Shown here piece by piece: positions 9,840 through 17,129 of a stretch of DNA of 48,557 bases. The translations under genes and the position numbers were made by a program. The notes under the pieces were generated by a model. The model worked only from the letters and a program-made list of their open reading frames with translations, was not told where the DNA came from and did not search any database. The first letter of the stretch is position 1. Every line of letters starts with the position of its first letter. Origin of the DNA: Cognaticolwellia sediminilitoris (lineage in GTDB: Bacteria > Pseudomonadota > Gammaproteobacteria > Enterobacterales > Alteromonadaceae); contig NBOG01000004.1 of the NCBI GenBank assembly GCA_002104535.1, forward strand, positions 259,453-308,009, given 5' to 3'.

Positions 9840-10159
9840 TACATCAACCTAGTTTCAAGTATTATTTATCGATAAAAACAGCTCAGAATAACAGCGTTAT
9901 TATTAACTGTTTAAACACCCATATAATGTGACTTGAATGTCTAGAGATGTCAACCTCTAAACGTATAGACGTCTAAAATAAATTTAATACTCAATAACGA
10001 TACATCTTTCTGCTGTTGACCTTTAAATACCTAGCTTGTAATTAAAATGACAATAGATAAATAGATTGTCATTGTGTTGAAACACTGTACGCTGTTGGCA
10101 AACTAACGTTTTGTCACTTGTCTTATGATAGCTGGCTCAGCGCCAATATAGGCAGCTCC
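9840..10159. other. Intergenic region between divergent metA and a methyltransferase gene
   Basis: 320 bp. Apart from the met boxes I see only AT-rich DNA that presumably holds both promoters. A TTG at 10118 is in frame with the methyltransferase but I do not take it as the start. Confidence 0.4.
9935..9974 (-). promoter_or_regulatory. MetJ operator: five tandem met boxes
   Basis: Consecutive 8-bp boxes compared with the MetJ consensus AGACGTCT: 9967-9974 is a perfect match, 9959-9966 matches 6 of 8, and 9951-9958, 9943-9950 and 9935-9942 match 5 of 8 each. MetJ with S-adenosylmethionine binds such arrays cooperatively. Placement upstream of metA fits repression of the metA-metH operon by methionine sufficiency. 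Confidence 0.85.
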
Positions 10160-10810
10160 ATGACAAAACTTCGCTATAGTTATCAAACCATAGAGTTTGG
10201 TAAAACTGATATTCATCTTTGTACTTTACGTGATAAACAAGAATTTCATGACCCCGAAAACATTGCCAAAGATCTTGGAATATCATCTGCATCTTGGTCA
10301 CTATTTGGTGTTGTTTGGCCGTCTAGTTTAGTACTCGCTCACTTCATTTCGCAGTATCAAGTAGGTTCAAAGCGTGTTCTAGAGCTAGGGTGTGGTATGG
10401 CGTTAAGCAGCTTGCTGTTAAACAAACAAAATGCAGATATTACCGCAACTGACTATCACCCTGAAGTAGGTAAGTTTTTATTACGTAATACAATTCTTAA
10501 TCAAGATAATCCAATTACTTTTGAGCAAACAGACTGGTCCAACAAACACGATAATTTAGGACTTTTTGATTTAATAATTGGCAGTGATTTATTGTATGAA
10601 GACGAGCATATAAACCTATTAGCCAACTTTATTCAGATGCATGCGAATATAAAGTGTGAAGTAATTCTTGTTGATCCAGGCCGTGGACGAAAAGGTAAGC
10701 TAACCACCAAAATGCAAAATTTTGGCTTTAGCTCAGATCATGTAAAACCTTTGCATACTGACTACATTGAGCAAGAATTCAAAGGTCACATTCTGAAGTT
10801 TATTAGGTAA
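10160..10810 (+). CDS. Class I SAM-dependent methyltransferase (methyltransferase-16-like)
   Basis: 217 residues from ATG 10160, with AGG shortly upstream. The reading frame extends to a TTG at 10118, but homologues I recall begin near the ATG (xxLRYxYQTIEFG), so I chose it. SAM motif I is LELGCGMA, followed by an acidic DYHPE (motif II) and FDLIIGSDLLYE (post-I/III region), as in METTL21-like and nicotinamide N-methyltransferase-like families, many of which modify lysines. The substrate is not evident. It is convergent with the HD phosphohydrolase gene, leaving 21 bp between stops. No other operon partner. Confidence 0.8.
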   Translation: MTKLRYSYQTIEFGKTDIHLCTLRDKQEFHDPENIAKDLGISSASWSLFGVVWPSSLVLAHFISQYQVGSKRVLELGCGMALSSLLLNKQNADITATDYHPEVGKFLLRNTILNQDNPITFEQTDWSNKHDNLGLFDLIIGSDLLYEDEHINLLANFIQMHANIKCEVILVDPGRGRKGKLTTKMQNFGFSSDHVKPLHTDYIEQEFKGHILKFIR

Positions 10811-10831
10811 ACGGACAGTTAATAAAACCGC

Positions 10832-11425
10832 TTACTCGTTCAGTAACCAACCATTATCAACCGCAAGTTCAATTTGTTCAGTAACATATGTCCACAGTTT
10901 CGGCGAAATGTCGGCTAAAATTTTGTTCCGGTCAATAACCTTCGATTTGCATACTTTATGTTTAGCCCAACTACCGCCAGCATTTTTCATATTTTGCAAT
11001 AAAGGCAAAACACGATCCATTGCTTTAGCAAATTTAGCATCGTTGGTTTGTGCTGCCTCAAACTCTAACCAAAGATTCCTCATTTCTTCAAATTGCTGCG
11101 TTGGCAGTAAACCAAATATGCGATTAGCCGCATCTAGTTCTTTTGCTTCTTGCGCGTCTAAATCGACTTGTGCAGCAAAGGCAAAAGTGTCACCTGCGTC
11201 AATTTCAACTATGTCATGAATTAGCAACATAATAGTAACCCGAGCAAGGTCAATCGGCGCTTCGGCATAAACATGTAATGTTTGTGCCATCATAGCAATA
11301 TGCCAACTATGCTCTGCGCTGTTTTCATTTCTATTTTTATCTGATTTTACCATCGCTTGACGGTAAACCCCTTTGAGGCGATCTAGTTCTAAAATGAAAT
11401 CTAACTGTTGCTGTAAATCTTGCAT
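10832..11425 (-). CDS. HD-domain phosphohydrolase (YfbR/HDDC2-like)
   Basis: 197 residues. The metal-binding HD signature is complete: His39 in SAEHSWH, His70-Asp71 in LLIHDIVEID, and Asp137 in AMDRVLP. This pattern and length match the YfbR/HDDC2 group of 5'-deoxynucleotidases, which remove phosphate from dNMPs; substrate remains inferred. AGGAG lies at good spacing before the ATG. Single gene, convergent with the methyltransferase, cytoplasmic, no targeting signal seen. Confidence 0.85.
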   Translation of the reverse strand: MQDLQQQLDFILELDRLKGVYRQAMVKSDKNRNENSAEHSWHIAMMAQTLHVYAEAPIDLARVTIMLLIHDIVEIDAGDTFAFAAQVDLDAQEAKELDAANRIFGLLPTQQFEEMRNLWLEFEAAQTNDAKFAKAMDRVLPLLQNMKNAGGSWAKHKVCKSKVIDRNKILADISPKLWTYVTEQIELAVDNGWLLNE

Positions 11426-11580
11426 TATTTCTCCTAAATAAAAATGGGCACGAAAATCTAAACTTGGATAAGTTAATAATATGGGGACTGAAGTTGATAA
11501 CTCTAGTCATTGGGCGTTTAGATTAAAACATCGATATTATTATCAGCAATATAAACTCTATACTTGCGTTTACTACTAAA

Positions 11581-11799
11581 TCACATTTCGCTGATGATCA
11601 TGGCTTTTATCTTTACAGCTTTAACAAAGTGGTCTAATTGATGAGTTTGGATCCACCACGTGGCAGCTTCCATTAGCAACTCAGGGTTGTCATTTTTATT
11701 CTTAAAAAAAGCATAGAAAGACAAACCTACATCGGTGCCTTTAGCAGCAATTTTTGTCTCACAAACTTGTATGATTTTATTTCTTAACTCTACTCGCAT
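11581..11799 (-). CDS. Small conserved protein, DUF6500-like
   Basis: 72 residues, soluble, with no signal or membrane segment. It resembles a small family (which I recall as DUF6500) with a conserved GLSFYAFF centre and an ATWWIQTHxLDHFxKA C-terminal part. Function is unknown. Start ATG follows GAGTTAC. It stands alone between the HD gene and a degenerate REP cluster. The two tryptophans and aromatic core suggest a compact helical fold, but that is a guess. Confidence 0.65.
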   Translation of the reverse strand: MRVELRNKIIQVCETKIAAKGTDVGLSFYAFFKNKNDNPELLMEAATWWIQTHQLDHFVKAVKIKAMIISEM

Positions 11800-11904
11800 T
11801 AGTAACTCATTTGATTTGGTGTGATGGTTTAAAGCTAAACTATTTAGGCGTGGTTCTCATTGCTATAAAACCCAAAGGGGCGCATCTCGATGGAATTAAC
11901 TCCA

Positions 11905-11930
11905 TGTTGGTCGTGTTTTAGTCCGACAAA
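11905..11930. repeat. Degenerate REP element
   Basis: GTTGGTCGTGTTTTAGTCCGAC followed by AAA resembles family 1 (GTAGGTCGGGCTTTAGCCCGAC). The preceding 20 bp (GCATCTCGATGGAATTAACT) also resemble those before the REP at 203 (GCATCTCGAAGGCATTAATT at 178-197), so a longer unit was copied and then decayed. Confidence 0.6.
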
Positions 11931-11964
11931 AACATATTCGTCTGATGGCCTTTAAATTTGACAT

Positions 11965-12006
11965 AAAAAAAGCAAGTCAGGATCGATATAAACAAACCTG
12001 CTTGCT
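11965..12006 (-). terminator. Terminator of the small membrane-protein gene
   Basis: Stem AGCAAG-t-CAGG (11971-11981)/CCTG-CTTGCT (11997-12006) with one bulged base. On the minus strand it is followed by seven T (the A run at 11965-11971). It lies about 60 bp beyond the stop of the gene ending at 12068. Confidence 0.75.
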
Positions 12007-12067
12007 CTTTCTTGACTGTCACAACTTTAGCACCATTATTTAGTGCTGTTCAATAATAAAATAGTTG

Positions 12068-12238
12068 CTAACTTGATGAATCTTTTTCGTTTTTATTCAA
12101 TATAACAACTGAGGTATAGGCTAAAATTGGTAACAGTATTAATGTCAAAAATTGTGGTGCACCTAAAATAGCTGAAGATAAAATGGCACTGGCCCATAAC
12201 AAACTTATCTCAACCGATTTTTTGTTACATTTAATCAT
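12068..12238 (-). CDS. Small membrane protein of unknown function
   Basis: 56 residues from ATG 12238, chosen because GGAG sits 7 nt upstream; an in-frame TTG at 12250 overlaps that ribosome-binding site. Two hydrophobic stretches (about 9-28 and 32-49) separated by a short Gly-Ala-Pro turn suggest a two-helix inner-membrane hairpin with a Lys-rich N-terminus and a charged, Ser-rich C-terminus. I do not recognise a family. It has its own terminator and a good ribosome-binding site, so it is probably a real gene despite its size. It sits in the REP-rich accessory stretch. Confidence 0.55.
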   Translation of the reverse strand: MIKCNKKSVEISLLWASAILSSAILGAPQFLTLILLPILAYTSVVILNKNEKDSSS

Positions 12239-12287
12239 GATGTTCTCCAATTAATGATTACTGTTCAATAAGTACTCTAACTTACAG

Positions 12288-12330
12288 GGTTAACTCAAAA
12301 GGTACAAACCGAGCATATTCCTTCAGAATC
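12288..12330 (-). pseudogene. Remnant of a VOC-family gene 3' end
   Basis: The 43 bp here match, with few differences, the last 43 bp of the intact VOC gene at 12528-12570. Read on the minus strand it encodes DSEGICSVCTF then a stop, compared with DSEGNMFGFHSLK in the intact gene. Nothing upstream continues the similarity. It looks like the leftover end of a duplicated or replaced VOC gene. Confidence 0.5.
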
Positions 12331-12377
12331 ATAGTTATCTTCTGAATCATACTAAAGTGATACTGCCATATTAGTCT

Positions 12378-12400
12378 GATGGCCTAAAGGACAACCTACA
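12378..12400. repeat. Degenerate REP arm, family 2
   Basis: TGATGGCCTAAAGGACAACCTACA resembles the GTTGGCCTAAAGACCAACCTACA arm of the 54-bp unit beside the RAYT. Stem pairing is partly lost. A related half (TCTGATGGCCTTTAAAT) occurs near 11941. Confidence 0.55.
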
Positions 12401-12475
12401 ATGATATGAAACTTATTGCTGTGAAGCCAAATGGGAAAAACTCATTGTTATCAACCCAAAGATATTTAACCCACC

Positions 12476-12500
12476 TGTAGGTCGGACTTTAGCCGACAAA
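12476..12500. repeat. REP hairpin, family 1 variant
   Basis: GTAG foot (12477-12480) then GTCGG-actttag-CCGAC (12481-12497) followed by AAAG. Shorter stem than the copies beside the RAYT, same layout and orientation. Confidence 0.65.
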
Positions 12501-12528
12501 GAAAACGAGTTAATGTCTGTGCTAACGG

Positions 12529-12909
12529 TTATTTCAAAGAGTGAAATCCGAACATATTACCTTCAGAATCAATACCTAAAGTAATAAATCCATATTCACC
12601 AATAGACATTTTTGGTCTTTGTACAACGCCGCCAGCTTGCTCCACCCTACTTTCTTCAACAGCACAGTCGTCACAAGAAAAATAAACTAAAGTACTGTTT
12701 CCACCCGCTTTAAAACCATCCATATGAACTAAGGCACCTGAAGCGCCATATTTTTCCATATTTGCCGGAAATGCCATCATTTCAATAGAATCATCAGTAG
12801 GATCGCCTAACTTTTCAAACTCAACAGCCAACACTGTTTCGTAGAACTGTTTTGCTCTACTCATATCATCAACGTATATTTCGAACCAGCCAACCGGATT
12901 ATTAATCAT
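12529..12909 (-). CDS. VOC-family (glyoxalase/bleomycin resistance-like) protein
   Basis: 126 residues, one complete VOC module of two beta-alpha-beta-beta-beta units. Recognisable are the opening WFEIYVDDMSRAKQFYE block and the closing DSEGNMFGFHS block found in metal-binding VOC proteins of the glyoxalase and PhnB-like groups. No substrate can be named. AAGGAAATAAG precedes the ATG. It is monocistronic, and a 43-bp remnant of a second copy of its 3' end lies 200 bp downstream, suggesting past duplication. Confidence 0.8.
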   Translation of the reverse strand: MINNPVGWFEIYVDDMSRAKQFYETVLAVEFEKLGDPTDDSIEMMAFPANMEKYGASGALVHMDGFKAGGNSTLVYFSCDDCAVEESRVEQAGGVVQRPKMSIGEYGFITLGIDSEGNMFGFHSLK

Positions 12910-13205
12910 CTTATTTCCTTAATTTATGTAATTTTAATTACCAAAAACTTTAGTCATCTAAATGTTGAAAATTAGCATTTATTCACCACTAAAGACTTGT
13001 TAGTAAGTCATAGCCCTGCGATTTAAATATCACTATAACTGCCATGAAATTATCGAATTTTAGTAAAAAGCTGTGCATTTTTAGTCTTTTGCAATAAAGT
13101 AGTAACCTCACTTTAATGTTTTAAACTTTAGCTGATTTAAGTTTTTTCTGTTAGTTTTTTTTATAATTCAGCTGCTGCAAAAACCGACATATTTAGAGAA
13201 TATAT

Positions 13206-13841
13206 ATGGATTTACTGCAAGGCCTACTGTTAATTACCTCTATCCATTTATTAGCCGCAGCATCACCAGGTCCTGACTTTGTATTGGTGTCGCAGCAAAC
13301 GTTAGCAAATGGTAAAAAAACCGGGTTTATGATCAGTATTGGTATCGCCTTAGGCTTATCCGTACACATTATTTATTCTGCATTAGGTCTAGCGACAGTG
13401 ATAGCAAATTCCACTTCGGCATTATGGTTGATCAAGATCATCGGTGGCTGCTATTTAATTTACCTAGGTATTCAAGGCCTTCGAGCTAAAGCTTCAAACA
13501 CAATAAATAAAACCATAGCGCAGAAAGAAGTTAGTGCACAGTCGCCTTTAAGTGCCATTATAAAAGGTTTTTTATGTAACGCCTTAAACCCTAAAGCGCC
13601 AATATATTTTGTTGCTCTTTTTACTGTAGTTTTATCACCGAATTTACCAGCCTTACATTTAGTTATATATGGTATTTGGATGATGATATTACAGCTTTTT
13701 TGGTTTTCAATGGTCGTTGTTTTACTTTCTCGTCCAAGCGTAAATGAAAGATTTCAACGATTAGGTCATTGGATTGACAGAGTGCTAGGTGCTGCGATGA
13801 TCCTTATGGGGTTAAAAGTATTAATCAGTAAAATAAATTAA
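13206..13841 (+). CDS. LysE/RhtB family amino-acid exporter
   Basis: 211 residues, about six membrane helices. The N-terminal block AAASPGPDFVLVSQ is the family signature (SPGPD), followed by GIALGLSVH and a conserved NALNPKAPIYF block. Members export amino acids such as homoserine, threonine or lysine; substrate cannot be told here. The next gene starts 13 bp downstream on the same strand, so a small operon with the DUF962 gene is likely. The ATG has only a weak ribosome-binding site. Confidence 0.9.
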   Translation: MDLLQGLLLITSIHLLAAASPGPDFVLVSQQTLANGKKTGFMISIGIALGLSVHIIYSALGLATVIANSTSALWLIKIIGGCYLIYLGIQGLRAKASNTINKTIAQKEVSAQSPLSAIIKGFLCNALNPKAPIYFVALFTVVLSPNLPALHLVIYGIWMMILQLFWFSMVVVLLSRPSVNERFQRLGHWIDRVLGAAMILMGLKVLISKIN

Positions 13842-13854
13842 ATCGAGGTAGAGT

Positions 13855-14175
13855 ATGATGGCTAATGAGCAAGAAAAAAGGTATGAAAACTTTAAGGCTT
13901 TCTATCCCTTTTATTTAAGTCAACACCAAAATATTACCTGTCGAAGATTGCATTTTGTAGGTTCGACTTTAATTATCATCATGCTTTGCTATATTCTCAT
14001 CAACTCATCATGGCTATTGTTGTGGACTATACCTTTACTCGGTTATGGTTTTGCATGGATAGGCCACTTTTTCTTTGAAAAAAATAAGCCCGCCACATTT
14101 AGCTACCCTTGGTATAGCTTGCTCGGCGATTGGGTTATGTATAAAGATATGTTGATCGGAAAAATTAAATTCTAA
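13855..14175 (+). CDS. DUF962 / Mpo1-like membrane protein
   Basis: 106 residues with two central membrane helices. The blocks FYPFYLSQH, CRRLHFVGS and the YGFAWIGHFFFEKNKPATF segment are those of the DUF962 family. Yeast Mpo1 of this family is an iron-dependent 2-hydroxy fatty acid dioxygenase, and the conserved His residues (in SQH, RLHF, GHFF) are candidate iron ligands. Bacterial members are uncharacterised as far as I know. GAGG lies before a double ATG; the second is also possible. It follows the LysE gene by 13 bp. Confidence 0.85.
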   Translation: MMANEQEKRYENFKAFYPFYLSQHQNITCRRLHFVGSTLIIIMLCYILINSSWLLLWTIPLLGYGFAWIGHFFFEKNKPATFSYPWYSLLGDWVMYKDMLIGKIKF

Positions 14176-14214
14176 TTCATGTCTGTCTTTTCAATGAATT
14201 AATAGGCACTTATA

Positions 14215-14775
14215 ATGACAGTATATATTTCCTTATTACGCGGTATTAACGTTGCCGGCCAAAAAATAATAAAAATGGCTGATTTACGTGCTATTTATCA
14301 ACAACTTTCTTTTGAAGGTGTACAAAGTTACATCCAAAGTGGCAATGTAATATTTAACAGTGATCTTCAAGATTACAATCTTATTGAGCAAAAAATAAAA
14401 GCCGCTATTTTCAGTCATTACCAGTTTCAAGTACCTGTATTTATATTAAGCCCGACAGCGTTAAAAACAGCACGTGACAACTTACCCTTTAGCTCAATTG
14501 ATGTTGCTGAAGATGGTAGTAAAGTGTTGTTATGTTTTTTGTCCGAATTGCCCAGTAATTCAGTTGATTTACTCAGTCCCTACTTAAAAAGTACTGAGCA
14601 ATTGTGCATTGTAGACAACGTGCTTTATCTACACTGCCAAGAAGGTTACGGGCGTTCAAAGTTAACCCATAGTATTATTGAAAAAAAATTACAGGTCAGC
14701 GCGACTTCTCGCAATCTCAAAACCGTTGACAAGCTTATCGCCTTAGCGGAAAAGTCACTTTTACTCCCCTTGTAA
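14215..14775 (+). CDS. DUF1697 domain protein
   Basis: 186 residues. The start YISLLRGINVAGQ and the YIQSGNVIFNS block, with a C-terminal RNLKTVDKLIAL segment, are the hallmarks of DUF1697, an uncharacterised soluble family common in bacteria. Start ATG follows AGG. It is 39 bp downstream of the DUF962 gene on the same strand and may share its transcript. No catalytic motif can be named. Confidence 0.85.
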   Translation: MTVYISLLRGINVAGQKIIKMADLRAIYQQLSFEGVQSYIQSGNVIFNSDLQDYNLIEQKIKAAIFSHYQFQVPVFILSPTALKTARDNLPFSSIDVAEDGSKVLLCFLSELPSNSVDLLSPYLKSTEQLCIVDNVLYLHCQEGYGRSKLTHSIIEKKLQVSATSRNLKTVDKLIALAEKSLLLPL

Positions 14776-14868
14776 AGTCAAAATACTTCAACTCGATGTA
14801 AAAAATATTTGACTAAAAAAGTAGTGTCGACTAAAGTCAAAATATTACTACATGATGTCAAAAATTTT
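14773..14868. repeat. Two direct repeats upstream of a membrane protein/XRE pair
   Basis: Copies at about 14773-14808 and 14832-14868 share TAAAGTCAAAATA, a variable middle, then GATGT(C)AAAAA, with a period of 59 bp. Each copy itself contains two GTcAAAAA-like half sites. They fill the space before the ATG at 14904 and could be binding sites for the XRE regulator encoded second in that operon. Confidence 0.5.
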
Positions 14869-14903
14869 ATACACGAACTATTTTAGAAATAAAGAAGGTC
14901 ACT

Positions 14904-15362
14904 ATGTCATATAAAGAACGCAGTATCTGGGTATCATTAGCCATTACATTATATATTTGGTTCAATTACTTTTCCGAGCTTTATTGGTCAGCTCAACTAG
15001 AAACATTGACAACGGCTAGTATGCAGTCAGCTTTATTATCCGTGGTGGTCATGACCATTGCTCTAGAAATATTACATCACATCGTTATCGCTTTTATTGA
15101 TAATAAAGATGCTAACTATGATGAAGACGAGCGCGATAAACAAATATCACTGATGGGCAGTCAAAATGCTTATTATATTTTAAGTTTTACAACTATTGCG
15201 ACAGTATTACACTTACTCTTTCCGATCATGAGTCAAGGTTTAGTCACCGTGTTAAAATTACCGAATGAATATGTCATCATAAATATGATTATCTTTGGTG
15301 CACTTGTCGCCGAAATTCTTAAGTTTGCGACGCAGGTATTTTACTATCGCAGAGGCTTTTAG
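14904..15362 (+). CDS. Four-helix membrane protein paired with an XRE regulator
   Basis: 152 residues with about four membrane helices (near 9-26, 40-64, 88-112, 120-142) and an acidic loop DANYDEDERDKQI between helices 2 and 3. It resembles DUF2178-type proteins, which are commonly encoded next to a short XRE regulator, as here: the stop is one base before the regulator's ATG. GAAGG lies at good spacing before its own ATG. Function is unknown; the pairing suggests the regulator controls this gene or responds to the membrane protein. Confidence 0.7.
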   Translation: MSYKERSIWVSLAITLYIWFNYFSELYWSAQLETLTTASMQSALLSVVVMTIALEILHHIVIAFIDNKDANYDEDERDKQISLMGSQNAYYILSFTTIATVLHLLFPIMSQGLVTVLKLPNEYVIINMIIFGALVAEILKFATQVFYYRRGF

Positions 15363-15363
15363 C

Positions 15364-15570
15364 ATGACGAAAAAAATAATCAATAATATTCGCCGCCTGC
15401 GTTTTGATCATGATGAAATGACTCAACAAATGTTAGCTGATGCTATTGGTGTTTCTCGCCAGACCGTCGTCGCAATAGAAAAGGATAAATATTCCCCTTC
15501 ATTAGAAGTAGCATTTAAAATAGCTGCGTATTTTAAGGTACCGTTAGAAACCGTTTTTAAGTATCAATAA
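15364..15570 (+). CDS. Short XRE-family transcriptional regulator
   Basis: 68 residues, almost entirely one helix-turn-helix: TQQMLADAIGVSRQTVVAIE is the DNA-binding unit, and the C-terminal AFKIAAYFKVPLETVF closes the five-helix bundle. It belongs to the YozG-like group that accompanies small membrane proteins. I chose ATG 15364 because an AGAGG ribosome-binding site lies at the end of the upstream gene and the frame's earlier start (15295) lies deep inside that gene. Probably autoregulates through the repeats at 14773-14868 (inference). Confidence 0.85.
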   Translation: MTKKIINNIRRLRFDHDEMTQQMLADAIGVSRQTVVAIEKDKYSPSLEVAFKIAAYFKVPLETVFKYQ

Positions 15571-15798
15571 CTAATAAAACATTATTTTTTTGGTGAATTT
15601 TTTTGGAAAATCACTTACAGGCTTACTCTTCGCGCAATATAGTCAATAAGTAATAGCCCTAGAAATATTCAGCGTTACAGCGCTTTTTCATGCCTGCTGT
15701 CGTATCTTTGTCATAGTGTATTCATATGACTTTCGTATGTTATTATAATGACTTGGTATATATTTCCTTGTCTTAATTCAACTGGTTAGTGTTATCTA

Positions 15799-16200
15799 AT
15801 GAAAGTAAACGCAGAATTAATTTTTAAGTTACGTAATGATAACTCTTGGTCCCAAGAAGAGTTATCAATTGCATCAGGCTTAAACTTAAGAACGATACAG
15901 CGAATAGAAAAAGAGGCCACTATTTCTCTTCAGTCTAAAAAAGCATTAGCTGCAGTTTTTGATATAGATATCCATGACCTCGATTTCAAGGAAACTCAGG
16001 TAATGAAAAATTTCGAATATAAAACAGTATCGATTAGTTTTAACCATGGTTGGTTTAAAAAAGGCACTGCTAATGTAGATTCTGCATTAAATGAAGCAGC
16101 TATCAATGGTTGGCGTTATAAGCAAATAATTATGCCAACTGATTCAGCTGGAAGTACCGAAAAGATGATTGCGATTTATGAAAGAGAGTTGTTGGAATAG
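15799..16200 (+). CDS. XRE helix-turn-helix protein fused to DUF4177
   Basis: 133 residues in two parts. Residues 1-58 form an XRE domain (WSQEELSIASGLNLRTIQRIE). Residues 68-133, beginning MKNFEYKTVSI, form a DUF4177 module, a small basic beta-alpha fold usually encoded as a free-standing protein. The internal Met at the junction suggests an ancestral gene fusion, or an internal start that could also yield free DUF4177. No good Shine-Dalgarno precedes ATG 15799. A 228-bp spacer separates it from the previous regulator, so it is probably its own unit. Confidence 0.75.
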   Translation: MKVNAELIFKLRNDNSWSQEELSIASGLNLRTIQRIEKEATISLQSKKALAAVFDIDIHDLDFKETQVMKNFEYKTVSISFNHGWFKKGTANVDSALNEAAINGWRYKQIIMPTDSAGSTEKMIAIYERELLE

Positions 16201-16249
16201 CGTTATAAATCATCTAGAGCGTTATGTTCCTAAACCGCTTTATTGGACA

Positions 16250-16271
16250 CCTCCTCAACACATAGAGGAGG
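16250..16271. repeat. 7-bp-stem hairpin after the XRE-DUF4177 gene
   Basis: CCTCCTC (16250-16256)/GAGGAGG (16265-16271) with an 8-nt loop. No T run follows on either strand, so it may stabilise the mRNA end rather than terminate. Confidence 0.45.
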
Positions 16272-16370
16272 CGACACTGACCCAAAATTCTCTATGCGCA
16301 CAGCAATAAATTCGCGTAAGATAATTTTCGATTCGCCTTAGAAAGTAAAAGGCTTTACAAGTTTGCTATG

Positions 16371-16724
16371 TTAGCTTTTGCTTGTTGGTTCAGTAACCGT
16401 TTTTGATGACAGAACCCGTGCTTTACTTTTGGCTCTTTTTTTCTTTTTTGAATTTTTATTCGCTAAAACTACCGTATTAATAAACTCAGCTGATTTTTTG
16501 CTAGGATTATAAGCTAGCTTAATAATGGTACCGTTATATTCGATAACATCGCCGTCGCGAACTTTTTTACGCTTTTGAACTGCAACTTCATTATTTACTG
16601 ATACTTGACCTTCACTGATCATGGTTTTAGCCTCCCCGCCACCGCCAACCATATTGGCAATTTTGAGTAATTTACAAAGTTCTATAGGTTCGACACAAAT
16701 GTCGAAAGTTGAGTGTTCAGACAT
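16371..16724 (-). CDS. S4-domain RNA-binding protein (YbcJ-like)
   Basis: 117 residues. Residues 10-72 form an S4 RNA-binding fold with the typical GGGGEAKTMISEGQVSVN block and the RKKVRDGDVIEY strand. E. coli YbcJ has only about 70 residues; this protein has an extra 45-residue C-terminal tail rich in Lys/Arg and Ser/Thr with a NSKKKKRAKSKARV cluster, likely added RNA-binding surface. Likely cytoplasmic and ribosome- or RNA-associated by family. Single gene on the minus strand. Confidence 0.85.
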   Translation of the reverse strand: MSEHSTFDICVEPIELCKLLKIANMVGGGGEAKTMISEGQVSVNNEVAVQKRKKVRDGDVIEYNGTIIKLAYNPSKKSAEFINTVVLANKNSKKKKRAKSKARVLSSKTVTEPTSKS

Positions 16725-17129
16725 GAAATACGCCTAATGGTGATAAATAATAATATGGTTAAATTCTAACATACATAGAATAAAACATATATTACCGATG
16801 CTTACTCGGTGAAGGCTCGACGGTTCTTAGTTGTAGTAAATTCTGTAAAAACAACTAACGCTTCAGCTTATGTAGTAAAAGTCAGTAATAATAGCATTAA
16901 AGCTGTTAATCAAACTTGGGGGGCAAGTCATTAACCAATAAGAGTTCGGTTGTTAACATTATTATTGCTGTTAATGCTGAACGCTGAACGTTGAAAACAG
17001 ACAACTGAAAACTAGGCTTCTGATAAAATAATTTATGAGTTGATAGAAATGATAAATCCCCCTTCTTCATCCATGAAGAGGGAGATTATTAGTGGTAAGT
17101 ATTACTTATTAAATTTTACTTTTTACTTT
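16725..17129. other. Intergenic region between the S4 gene and the TonB receptor gene
   Basis: 405 bp without an ORF. It holds a run of TGAACGC-like heptamers (16976-17000) and a 10-bp imperfect hairpin at about 17060-17081 (CCTTCTTCAT/ATGAAGAGGG, CC loop) lying about 50 bp beyond the stop of the TonB receptor gene; on the minus strand it is followed by ATTTATC, so it is at best a weak terminator. Confidence 0.4.

Noticed and set aside
16250-16271. CCTCCTC/GAGGAGG hairpin as an intrinsic terminator
   Set aside because: No T run on either strand.
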